Source: Acidiferrobacteraceae bacterium (lineage in GTDB: Bacteria; Pseudomonadota; Gammaproteobacteria; Acidiferrobacterales; Acidiferrobacteraceae). Taken from it: a stretch of DNA of 6,225 nucleotides. This document shows positions 1 through 5,734 of the stretch, one piece after another (the first letter of the stretch is position 1; each line of letters opens with the position of its first letter). The notes under the pieces were generated by a model that made no database searches, was not told the origin of the DNA, and was given only the letters and a program-made list of their open reading frames with translations. The stretch covers positions 1 to 6,225 of the forward strand of contig DAHWKH010000137.1 of assembly GCA_027343725.1 (NCBI GenBank), given 5' to 3'. Made by a program: the position numbers and the translations under genes.

Positions 1-1
1 C

Positions 2-1582
2 TACATGCAGTGGGTCATCGATCGCGTCCTGGTCGTGAACGACCGCCATCTGCTGGTCCTGCTGGGCCTTGTGTACATCGCGGTCACGGTGTTCTCCGCG
101 GTGTTTTCCGTCGCCCGCTCGTTCGTGCTCATTTACGTCAATGCCGTCATGGGCGCGCAATGGGCGAGCAACGTCTTCGCGCACCTTTTGCGCTTACCCC
201 AGGCCTTCTACGAAAAGCGCCACATCGGCGACATCGTGTCCCGGTACGACGCGATCCAGAACATCAAGCAGATCATCACCACTCACTCGGTCTCGGCCCT
301 GCTCGACGGCGTCCTGGCGATCGCCATCATCGCCGTGCTGGCCTTCTACAGTGGCGAACTGACCCTGATCGTGCTCGCGGCCTTTGCGCTCTATCTCCTC
401 GGGCGATGGGTCGCCTACCGGCCGTTACGGGACGCCACCGAGCGCCACATCCACGCGCTCGCCAAGCAGCAGACCTATCTGCTCGAATCCTTGCGCGGCA
501 CGCAGGCCATCAAGCTGTTCAACGGCGAGGGTCAAAGGGCATCGCGATTCGGCAATCTCGTCGTCGACTCCACGAACGAGGACGTGCGGGTCCAGCAGCT
601 GACCGCGGTCTTCCATGTGAGCCAGCGGTTCTTGATCGGCGTCGCGCACGTGGTCGTGATCGGGATGGCGGCGACGTTTGTGATGCGCGGGGCGTTCACG
701 GTCGGCATGCTCGTCACGTATTCACTCTTCGCGAGCCAGTTCCTGACGCGCGGCGACACGCTCGTGAACACCCTGATGGAATTCCGCATGCTGCGCCTGT
801 ACGGGGAACGCCTCGCCGACATCGCCCTGACGCCCCCCGAGGACGCGGCCGTCGGGACCTACGTCGGGCCCGACCCCGAACCCACGCTCGCGGTCCGGGC
901 CCTGCGCTTTCGCTATGCCGAGTCCGATCCCTACGTGCTGGACAACGTCGATCTGACGATCCCGGCCGGGGCCTCGGTCGCGATCATCGGACCCTCGGGC
1001 AGCGGCAAATCGACGCTCGCCAAACTCCTGCTCGGCCTCTTGACGCCCGAGGCGGGCCAGATCCTGCTCGGCGACATCGACATCCGCCAGCTGGGTCTGC
1101 GGCGCTATCGCTCACTCATCGGCTGCGTGATGCAATCGGATCAGTTGTTCGCGGGCACGATCGCCGACAATATCGCGCTCGGATGTCCCGAGGCCCCGCT
1201 CGAGGACATCGTGCGCGCGGCGCGCGCGGCGGCCGTGCACGACGACATCGCCGCCATGCCCATGGGCTATCAATCCCTCGTCGGGGACATGGGTTCGGTC
1301 TTGTCCGGGGGCCAGAAGCAGCGCGTCCTGTTGGCGCGCGCGCTCCTCCCAGGGCCACGGTTGCTGATCCTCGATGAAGCGACAAGCCATCTGGATGCGG
1401 CACGCGAACGTGAGGTCAGTGATCATCTCCGAGCCTTGCGGATCACGCGCATTCATATCGCCCACCGGCGCGAAACCATCGCCCGCTGCGACCGGGTCTA
1501 TCGGCTCGCCCACACGACCATCCGTGAGGTGGGCCGCGACGAGGCCTGCCGCGACGAGGACCGCTTCCTGGCCGGCCTATGA
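2..1582 (+). CDS. Bacteriocin/peptide ABC exporter, CvaB/RaxB type (5' partial)
   Basis: This is the C-terminal part of an inner-membrane ABC exporter that moves a peptide or protein out of the cell using ATP. The frame is open to the left edge, so the 5' end is outside the window; the first ATG (position 5) is internal. Numbered from that Met, residues 1-270 are a hydrophobic transmembrane domain containing the family-typical stretch FYEKRHIGDIVSR (68-80) and IKLFNGE (169-175). The nucleotide-binding domain follows: Walker A GPSGSGKST (329-337), Q-loop Gln377, signature LSGGQ (433-437), Walker B LLILDE (453-458), D-loop SHLD (461-464) and H-loop His487. All key ATPase residues are present. 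Family members of this type usually carry an N-terminal C39 peptidase domain that cleaves a double-glycine leader; that part would lie upstream and cannot be seen. Its stop overlaps the start of the TolC-family gene, which supports a type I secretion operon. The substrate is unknown. Confidence 0.92.
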   Translation, partial: YMQWVIDRVLVVNDRHLLVLLGLVYIAVTVFSAVFSVARSFVLIYVNAVMGAQWASNVFAHLLRLPQAFYEKRHIGDIVSRYDAIQNIKQIITTHSVSALLDGVLAIAIIAVLAFYSGELTLIVLAAFALYLLGRWVAYRPLRDATERHIHALAKQQTYLLESLRGTQAIKLFNGEGQRASRFGNLVVDSTNEDVRVQQLTAVFHVSQRFLIGVAHVVVIGMAATFVMRGAFTVGMLVTYSLFASQFLTRGDTLVNTLMEFRMLRLYGERLADIALTPPEDAAVGTYVGPDPEPTLAVRALRFRYAESDPYVLDNVDLTIPAGASVAIIGPSGSGKSTLAKLLLGLLTPEAGQILLGDIDIRQLGLRRYRSLIGCVMQSDQLFAGTIADNIALGCPEAPLEDIVRAARAAAVHDDIAAMPMGYQSLVGDMGSVLSGGQKQRVLLARALLPGPRLLILDEATSHLDAAREREVSDHLRALRITRIHIAHRRETIARCDRVYRLAHTTIREVGRDEACRDEDRFLAGL

Positions 1583-3030
1583 GATCGATCCGACCGAGTG
1601 GCGCCCTCGTGCGGGTCGCCATCCTGGGCCTCCTGATCGCCCGATGCGCCCTCGCCGCCCCGGGCCTGCGGCCGCGGACCGATCTGTGGAACGACCCGTG
1701 GGGCACCACGGACCACCTGCCGGCACTCGGCGCTTATAGCCCTGGGCGTCACGGCCTGCCGCGATGGCGTGTGCCGCCGCCGCCCTCGCGATCGCAGTTG
1801 GCGACGCTGCGCTCCCTGCCGCGCTTGACCGCCTGGGCCTTGCGTCACAATCCGCGCACGGCGATGGCCTGGGAGGCCTTGCGCGCCCAAGCCGCGGCCC
1901 TCGGCGTCGCCAAAAGCGTCTGGCTGCCGAGCGTCGATGGCACGCTCACGGAACAACGCGCCAAGACCGTCGTGCGCGGCACGAACATCGCATCGGGCCC
2001 CACGGATGCCCTCTACAGCACGCTGTCTTTCAGCGAAGTGCTGTTTCATTTCGGGTACCGGCGCGCCCATGTCGCCCGGGCCCGCGCCGCGCTCCTCGTC
2101 GCGCGCTATGGCACCGATGAAAGCCTGCAGCGCGTCGCGCTCGTCATCGCCGACGCCTATTACGGTCTGGCCCAAGCGCGCGCGGACGTCGCCGTTTACC
2201 GCCGGGACGTGCGCGAGAGCGGGCGCATCTATCAAGCCGCGCGCCACCTCTACCGGGCGCATCTCAAACCGATCACCGATGTCGAACTCGCCAAGACGCA
2301 ATGGGCCGAGGCCCGAAGCCAGCTCTTGTCGATCGAGGGCCTCGAGCGCGTGCGGCGCGCGCAACTCGCGGAAACCGCCGGACTCCCGGTCGGCACTCCC
2401 CTCACGGCGGCCTCTCTACGCAATCCCGGGCGCCCCGTTCCGGTCCCGGTGCGCCGCTGGCTCCATCGAGCCCTGCGCGACAACCCCGCGCTGCTCGCCG
2501 ATCTGGCGCGGGTGCGCGAGGCCCACCGCCTCGTCCGCGAGACCGCAGCCCGCGGCTGGCCTTCCGTGTCCCTCATGGCGGGCGCGGGCAACGCCGAATT
2601 TCCGCACGGTCCGGATGAAAACAGTTTCGCGCTCGGGATCCAAGTCAACGTCCCCTTCGACATGAACTTCGCCCAGACCTACAGGATCCAGCAGGAACAG
2701 GCGCTCACCCACGCCCTGCGCGCGCAGACGCACGCGCGCGCGCATCGCATCCTGCTCGCGGTCTGGCGGGCCTACTATGGGCTGCAAAGCAGTCTGCGGG
2801 CCTACCGAAAGGCCGCGCTTGCGGCCCGCAGCGCGCACGCGGCCCTGATCGGTATTCGCACCCAGTACCGCATCGGCCTTGCGGACATGCTGGATGTGAT
2901 TACCGCCGAGTCGGACCTGACCGCCGCGCGTCTGACGCGCCTCCATCTCCTCAGCGACTCGTACCGGTATCGCGCCGCCCTCTTTCGCTACGCGGCCCTC
3001 ATCCCCCGCGGTGCCTTGCGGGCCCCTTAA
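1579..3030 (+). CDS. TolC-family outer-membrane efflux/secretion channel
   Basis: A 483-residue outer-membrane channel protein, normal length for the TolC family. Residues 1-26 look like a Sec signal peptide: an Arg-rich start, a hydrophobic core, and a likely cut after CALA. The Cys at 23 follows Arg, so it is not a convincing lipobox. Two related halves are visible, as in TolC proteins: NPRTAMAWEALRAQAAAL near 91-108 pairs with NPALLADLARVREAHRL near 302-318, and each is followed by long Ala/Arg/Leu-rich helices. FHFGYRRAHVARARAAL (156-172) and YRIGLADMLDVITAESDL (430-447) match the family's conserved strand-to-helix positions. The ATG overlaps the stop of the ABC exporter gene (ATGA, 1579-1582), implying translational coupling, so the pair most likely forms the inner- and outer-membrane parts of one type I exporter. 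A periplasmic adaptor should be encoded upstream. No T-rich terminator follows the stop. Confidence 0.9.
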   Translation: MRSIRPSGALVRVAILGLLIARCALAAPGLRPRTDLWNDPWGTTDHLPALGAYSPGRHGLPRWRVPPPPSRSQLATLRSLPRLTAWALRHNPRTAMAWEALRAQAAALGVAKSVWLPSVDGTLTEQRAKTVVRGTNIASGPTDALYSTLSFSEVLFHFGYRRAHVARARAALLVARYGTDESLQRVALVIADAYYGLAQARADVAVYRRDVRESGRIYQAARHLYRAHLKPITDVELAKTQWAEARSQLLSIEGLERVRRAQLAETAGLPVGTPLTAASLRNPGRPVPVPVRRWLHRALRDNPALLADLARVREAHRLVRETAARGWPSVSLMAGAGNAEFPHGPDENSFALGIQVNVPFDMNFAQTYRIQQEQALTHALRAQTHARAHRILLAVWRAYYGLQSSLRAYRKAALAARSAHAALIGIRTQYRIGLADMLDVITAESDLTAARLTRLHLLSDSYRYRAALFRYAALIPRGALRAP

Positions 3031-3032
3031 GA

Positions 3033-3054
3033 GCGGCCTCCTGTCGCGGGCCGC
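3033..3054 (+). terminator. Weak GC inverted repeat after the TolC-family gene
   Basis: GCGGCC (3033-3038) and GGCCGC (3049-3054) are perfect complements around a 10-base loop, starting three bases after the TAA of the TolC-family gene. There is no following T tract, so this would be at best a poor intrinsic terminator or an mRNA 3'-end stabiliser. Confidence 0.25.
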
Positions 3055-3121
3055 GCCCGGGAGCCACTAAGCCGAAGCTCACGGCCGGCCCCTACGCGTG
3101 CTGTTGCCCTTCGCGACTGCC

Positions 3122-3152
3122 CCGACCGTGCCTGCGGGCGCAGCACGGTCGG
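3122..3152 (-). terminator. Strong hairpin, possible terminator of a lost minus-strand gene
   Basis: CCGACCGTGC (3122-3131) pairs perfectly with GCACGGTCGG (3143-3152). After a single-base bulge the stem continues with TGCG/CGCA around GG, giving about 14 base pairs in total. There is no U tract on either strand. On the minus strand the hairpin begins eight bases after the TGA at 3160-3162, the usual position for a terminator. It could also act on convergent plus-strand transcripts from the secretion operon. Confidence 0.45.
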
Positions 3153-3159
3153 ACACCTG

Positions 3160-3237
3160 TCAGACCCCGTTGGTTTCCGCATAGACGCGCACATAGGGGT
3201 CGCCCGAGTCTGGCAAAAACCAGTTCTCACGAGGTGT
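3160..3237 (-). pseudogene. Decayed gene 3' end, possibly phosphohexomutase-like
   Basis: On the minus strand a short frame reads ...TPRENWFLPDSGDPYVRVYAE... and ends in TGA at 3160-3162. It resembles the C-terminal phosphate-binding loop of phosphoglucomutase/phosphomannomutase proteins (commonly ENW-L-R-SGTEP--R-YAE), but the SGTEP loop is damaged: two residues appear to be missing and the loop's Arg and Thr are absent. The frame has a stop not far upstream (near 3252-3254), and neighbouring frames do not extend the similarity in any way I can see. It lacks a start and a ribosome binding site, and it sits directly before the hairpin at 3122-3152, as a real gene end would. The family assignment rests on pattern memory over about 18 residues and is tentative; chance similarity is possible. 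Confidence 0.28.
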
Positions 3238-3314
3238 AGCATCGTTGGCGCGGCGTTAAGGTCTGCCTACAAGGCTTAAGGGGCCCGCGCGTCCCGTCCG
3301 AATCCGTACCGGCC

Positions 3315-3326
3315 AAGACCGGTCTT
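3315..3326. repeat. Perfect 12-bp palindrome AAGACCGGTCTT
   Basis: AAGACC followed directly by its reverse complement GGTCTT, in the non-coding stretch downstream of the antitoxin gene. An ACCGG at 3308-3312 can also pair with CCGGT at 3319-3323. It could be a protein-binding site or part of a terminator for the antitoxin transcript, but nothing in the sequence decides this. Confidence 0.35.
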
Positions 3327-3445
3327 TCGTGGAGCAGGTCGTCAGTAGCGAGGCGTGCGCCGCTCAAAGCGGGGGAGGAACGGGAGGCTTCGGCTCTTTT
3401 GGCGACTGGTCCACATCTACGGCACTCTCGGCCGCAGAAACCCGT

Positions 3446-3766
3446 TCAGATCACGGCGTCGAGACCTTTGCGCTCGATGAGGTTCAGAAGCTTGAGCGAT
3501 GGGCCACTCGGCTTCTTGTCGCCGACTTCCCATTTGCGTACGGTCGAAAGACTCGTATTGAGCACCGAGGCGAGCACGGCCTGGCTTAGGTGCAGATTTT
3601 CACGCAGCGCGCGAATTCTCGCTGCGTCGTACTCGGGTACCGGTTCCAGACACAGCACGTCGTACTTGCGCATCTTGCGCTTGTCGATGAATCCGAGGCG
3701 ATGCAGATCGCTCGCCGTTTCATGCACCGCAGCGAAAATCCGGCTTTTCGTCTTACGCTTGGTCAT
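3446..3766 (-). CDS. HigA/NadS-like helix-turn-helix antitoxin (orphan)
   Basis: A 106-residue DNA-binding protein of the XRE-type helix-turn-helix class found as the antitoxin partner of COG4737 RelE-like toxins (COG2944 type). The first 35 residues are basic (MTKRKTKSR...). The helix-turn-helix lies at about residues 55-83, with LSQAVLASVLNTSLSTVRKWE containing the Gln of helix 2 and the S-T-V-R-K-W recognition helix, followed by the family-typical GDKKPSGPSLKLLNLIERKGL. The ATG at 3766 is chosen because AGGAG (3776-3780) sits nine bases before it; a TTG at 3811 would add 15 residues that belong to the toxin's tail. The frame is intact. The toxin gene just upstream is broken, so the protein is now an orphan antitoxin. 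It probably binds the palindrome at 4129-4151 and represses its own transcription. GC is lower than in the flanking genes (about 50-63% by hand count), as often seen for acquired modules. Confidence 0.85.
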   Translation of the reverse strand: MTKRKTKSRIFAAVHETASDLHRLGFIDKRKMRKYDVLCLEPVPEYDAARIRALRENLHLSQAVLASVLNTSLSTVRKWEVGDKKPSGPSLKLLNLIERKGLDAVI

Positions 3767-4116
3767 GATCGAAATCTCCTGCAAACTTCCACCTGCAACA
3801 GCGGCATCCAACTGCGCCAGGTTCCGCGCCAGGTAGTCGGTAGCGAGGTCCTACAGCGCCTCACGTTCATCGTCGCCCACGTTCGCGCGATCGCTCTTCT
3901 CAAAACCGAAGACGAAGAACCATCGGCTGCCCTTGTTGGTCGCCAGCCGCGTCCTCGCCCCGCCGCGCTTACCGCGTCCCGGAAGCGGGACTCGCTTCTT
4001 GACGAGGCCGCCACTCCACTCGGCATCGATCAAACCGGCGAGTGCTTGGCACAGCACCCGGTCGGTCAATCCGGCCTTGCGCGCCCAACGGCCGAAATGA
4101 CGGTTTTAAAGACCCT
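3767..4116 (-). pseudogene. HigB/RelE-like toxin pseudogene (COG4737 type)
   Basis: Remains of a RelE/HigB-superfamily toxin, which in intact form blocks translation by cutting mRNA at the ribosome. Minus-strand pieces in order: VFKTVI (from 4113), FGRWARKAGL, then TDRVLCQA, LIDAEWSGGLVKKRVPLPGRGKRGG and NKGSRWFFVFGFEKSDRANVGDDEREAL, then the tail DLATDYLARNLAQLDAAV-GGSLQEI. Three defects are visible. AGG stands at 4114-4116 where family members have their start ATG. One base is missing from the A run at 4095-4097 (plus strand), shifting frame between VFKTVI and FGRWARK. A TAG at 3851-3853 interrupts the sequence before the last conserved helix. The central part may also lack about four residues compared with the family (LCQA to LIDA). 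A TTG at 4069 could start a 72-residue fragment, but it would lack the first strand and the last helix. Order and spacing to the antitoxin fit a toxin-first operon. Confidence 0.8.
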
Positions 4117-4128
4117 CCGCCTATTCGT

Positions 4129-4151
4129 ATTACGCCACTCAGTGGCATAAT
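4129..4151. promoter_or_regulatory. Probable antitoxin operator palindrome
   Basis: ATTACGCCACT (4129-4139), a central C, then AGTGGCATAAT (4141-4151): 11-base arms with one mismatch. It lies 13 bases upstream of the expected toxin start, the position where antitoxins of this family bind to repress the toxin-antitoxin operon. The right arm contains CATAAT, which could be a plus-strand -10 element; its complement gives GATTAT (4147-4152) as a possible minus-strand -10 for the operon. No second copy was found in the window. Confidence 0.6.
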
Positions 4152-4164
4152 CCTCCAGCGCCCC

Positions 4165-4193
4165 TTGGTCTCAGGCCGCAGGGGTTGTAGAGT
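4165..4193 (+). promoter_or_regulatory. Putative promoter of the tetH-like gene
   Basis: TTGGTC (4165-4170) and TAGAGT (4188-4193) are separated by 17 bases and resemble sigma-70 -35 and -10 boxes, with 3 and 4 matches of 6. Transcription would begin near 4200, giving a leader of about 29 bases. The element begins 13 bases after the antitoxin operator palindrome. This is a weak consensus match in GC-rich DNA. Confidence 0.35.
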
Positions 4194-4228
4194 AGTAGCC
4201 TAGCGTGTTTCCCAGGAGACACAGGCAT

Positions 4229-5734
4229 ATGACGATAAAGCCAGGGTGGCGAACCGTGCTCGTCATCGGCGCCCTGCTGCCGCTCCCGGTGATGGCGGCG
4301 CACATCGCCATTCCCCACGACCCGCGCCACAATGCGCGCGATCCCGACAGCCCCTTTGCGCCTCTCTACCTCCCGCAAAACGCCCCGCGGGGGGCGGATA
4401 TCGTGGGACCGAAGAGCTGGAGCCACGCCTACGGCGGTCCCAGCCATAACGCCGCGTTCCCGGTCGCGCCCTCGGCGCCCGCCTGGATCCGGAACGGTGT
4501 GCGTTGGAATTTTCCGGAGGCCCGCGCCTGGCCCCTCAGCGACACACTACCGTTCGGGGCGCGTATCTACGGGGTCCGCGAGGCGTTGCCGGTGCAGACG
4601 CAATTCTACGGGAACGCGCTTGGCGTCTCGATGGTGAATGGCGTGGTCTATGCCGAAAGCGATGACTCGTTCGCCTACGCCGTCAATGCCCGCACGGGGC
4701 GCCTCATCTGGCGAACAAGCCCGGTCGGCAATACCCTCATGGGCAACCCACTCGTGAGCCACGGTCGGGTCTATCTCTCGGCCGGAAGCGTCTCGTTCAA
4801 TTTCGCGAACGTCCTGCGTTACGCCCATGATCCCCATTCCGCGGGCCGCGGTCTCGATATCAGTTACAACGGCGTCTACTGCCTCAGCGCCCGCACCGGG
4901 AAGCTGCGCTGGTACTTCCCCACCGCCGGCGACGCGATGCCGACACCGGCCTACGCGTATCACTCCCTCTACATCAGCACCGGCGATGGCGACATCTACG
5001 CGATCAGCGCGCGCACCGGCCACAAGCGCTGGAAGGATCACGTGGGCGGGATCGCCAATATGTCGAGCCCGGCGGTCTGGCATCACCGGGTGTATGTGTC
5101 CCTGTCCGTGGTCGCCGACCTCTACGCCCTGAATGCCAAAACCGGCAAGGTCCTCTGGCGGGGCAGTATCCCGGGCGCCACCAACACCGGCATGGGCGAC
5201 GTCTCCCCGGCGGTCGTCAACGGCATCGTCGTCATGGACGCCGTCGCCCAGCCCAAACGCGTGGCGGGCCGCGTCACCTTGAACACGCTCGTGCGCGCCT
5301 ACGACGCGCGCACCGGGCGCGTGCTGTGGACCGATCGTATGGGACGCGGACCCAAGATCCCGGCCTTCAAGGGCGGCGTCCCGATGATCCACGGCAACAC
5401 CGTCTATGTCGGATCCCCCGTGACCTCGACCTACGAGGCGATCAATCTGCACACCGGGGCGGTCAAGTGGGTCTGGCACGTGCCCGACGCCGGGCCGGCC
5501 GGGGCCGGGCGCGGCGCGCCGACTTGGTACCAGGGGACGCTTTACATCTCCACCGGTCCCACGGTTTACGCCCTGAATCCGCGTAGCGGGCAGGTCCTCG
5601 GTCATCACGAGGTGGGCGGGCGCTTCGGGATCGTGAATCCGGTGATCGTGGGCGGCACGATCTATCTCGGGAACTCCTGGGACTGGATCGACGCCTTGCC
5701 CGTCAAGGCGGTCAATCCCCGTTATCGGCCTTGA
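4229..5734 (+). CDS. tetH: Tetrathionate hydrolase-like PQQ-type beta-propeller protein, exported
   Basis: A 501-residue exported protein. ATG 4229 is chosen over the in-frame GTG at 4205 because AGGAG (4214-4218) lies ten bases before it and because it places a clean signal peptide at the N-terminus: basic MTIKPGWR, a hydrophobic core, and a cut after VMA near residue 23. The rest is a PQQ-like beta-propeller with seven clear blade motifs of the form x-N/D-A-R/K-T-G-x-x-x-W at about 152-161, 219-228, 259-268, 301-310, 358-367, 405-414 and a variant at 449-458. Length, the ISYNGVY, GGIANMSSPA, NTGMGDVSPA, GRGPKIPAFKGGVPMIH and GRFGIVNPVIVGGTIYLGNSWDW segments fit my memory of the Acidithiobacillus tetrathionate hydrolase family, which hydrolyses tetrathionate in the periplasm or at the cell surface at acid pH. 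Asp324 in GMGDVSP sits one position from the catalytic Asp325 reported for the A. ferrooxidans enzyme. Another sulfur-compound quinoprotein of the same fold is the main alternative. It stands alone, without visible doxD or regulator genes. Confidence 0.7.
   Translation: MTIKPGWRTVLVIGALLPLPVMAAHIAIPHDPRHNARDPDSPFAPLYLPQNAPRGADIVGPKSWSHAYGGPSHNAAFPVAPSAPAWIRNGVRWNFPEARAWPLSDTLPFGARIYGVREALPVQTQFYGNALGVSMVNGVVYAESDDSFAYAVNARTGRLIWRTSPVGNTLMGNPLVSHGRVYLSAGSVSFNFANVLRYAHDPHSAGRGLDISYNGVYCLSARTGKLRWYFPTAGDAMPTPAYAYHSLYISTGDGDIYAISARTGHKRWKDHVGGIANMSSPAVWHHRVYVSLSVVADLYALNAKTGKVLWRGSIPGATNTGMGDVSPAVVNGIVVMDAVAQPKRVAGRVTLNTLVRAYDARTGRVLWTDRMGRGPKIPAFKGGVPMIHGNTVYVGSPVTSTYEAINLHTGAVKWVWHVPDAGPAGAGRGAPTWYQGTLYISTGPTVYALNPRSGQVLGHHEVGGRFGIVNPVIVGGTIYLGNSWDWIDALPVKAVNPRYRP

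Larger units (their letters stand above)
3031..3445. other. Non-coding stretch between the TolC-family gene and the toxin-antitoxin module
   Basis: About 415 bases without an intact gene. Short open frames on both strands lack a recognisable domain or a ribosome binding site. Visible structure: a small GC-rich inverted repeat just after the TolC-family stop (GCGGCC 3033-3038 with GGCCGC 3049-3054, no T run); a strong hairpin at 3122-3152; a minus-strand fragment ending at 3160 that looks like a decayed gene end; and a 12-bp palindrome at 3315-3326. I see no tRNA, CRISPR repeat or insertion-sequence ends. The region looks like a junction holding gene debris. Confidence 0.6.

Noticed and set aside
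10..1377. 455-residue Arg/Pro-rich open frame overlapping the ABC exporter on the same strand
   Set aside because: Out-of-frame shadow; the overlapping frame holds every ABC ATPase motif.
1498..2364. Long minus-strand open frame of 288 residues opposite the TolC-family gene
   Set aside because: It is an antisense shadow caused by high third-position GC; it is low-complexity, has no recognisable domain, and the plus-strand frame has clear TolC features.
3122..3180. Hairpin plus CTGTCAGACCCC considered as an insertion-sequence end
   Set aside because: No matching inverted copy elsewhere in the window, no transposase remnant and no target duplication seen.
3027..3242. 71-residue minus-strand open frame
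   Set aside because: No ribosome binding site or domain. A different frame in the same place carries the only protein-like segment.
3590..4150. 186-residue plus-strand open frame across the toxin-antitoxin block
   Set aside because: It lies opposite the recognisable antitoxin and toxin remnants and shows no domain of its own.
4161..4184. CCCCT/AGGGG inverted repeat in the tetH-like leader considered as a riboswitch or attenuator
   Set aside because: The stem is only five base pairs with a 14-base loop and no following U tract, and it overlaps the putative promoter, so it would lie mostly upstream of the transcript.
4205..4228. GTG at 4205 as the start of the tetH-like gene
   Set aside because: It would put the AGGAG inside the coding region and add MFPRRHRH before an already complete signal peptide; ATG 4229 has a well-placed ribosome binding site.
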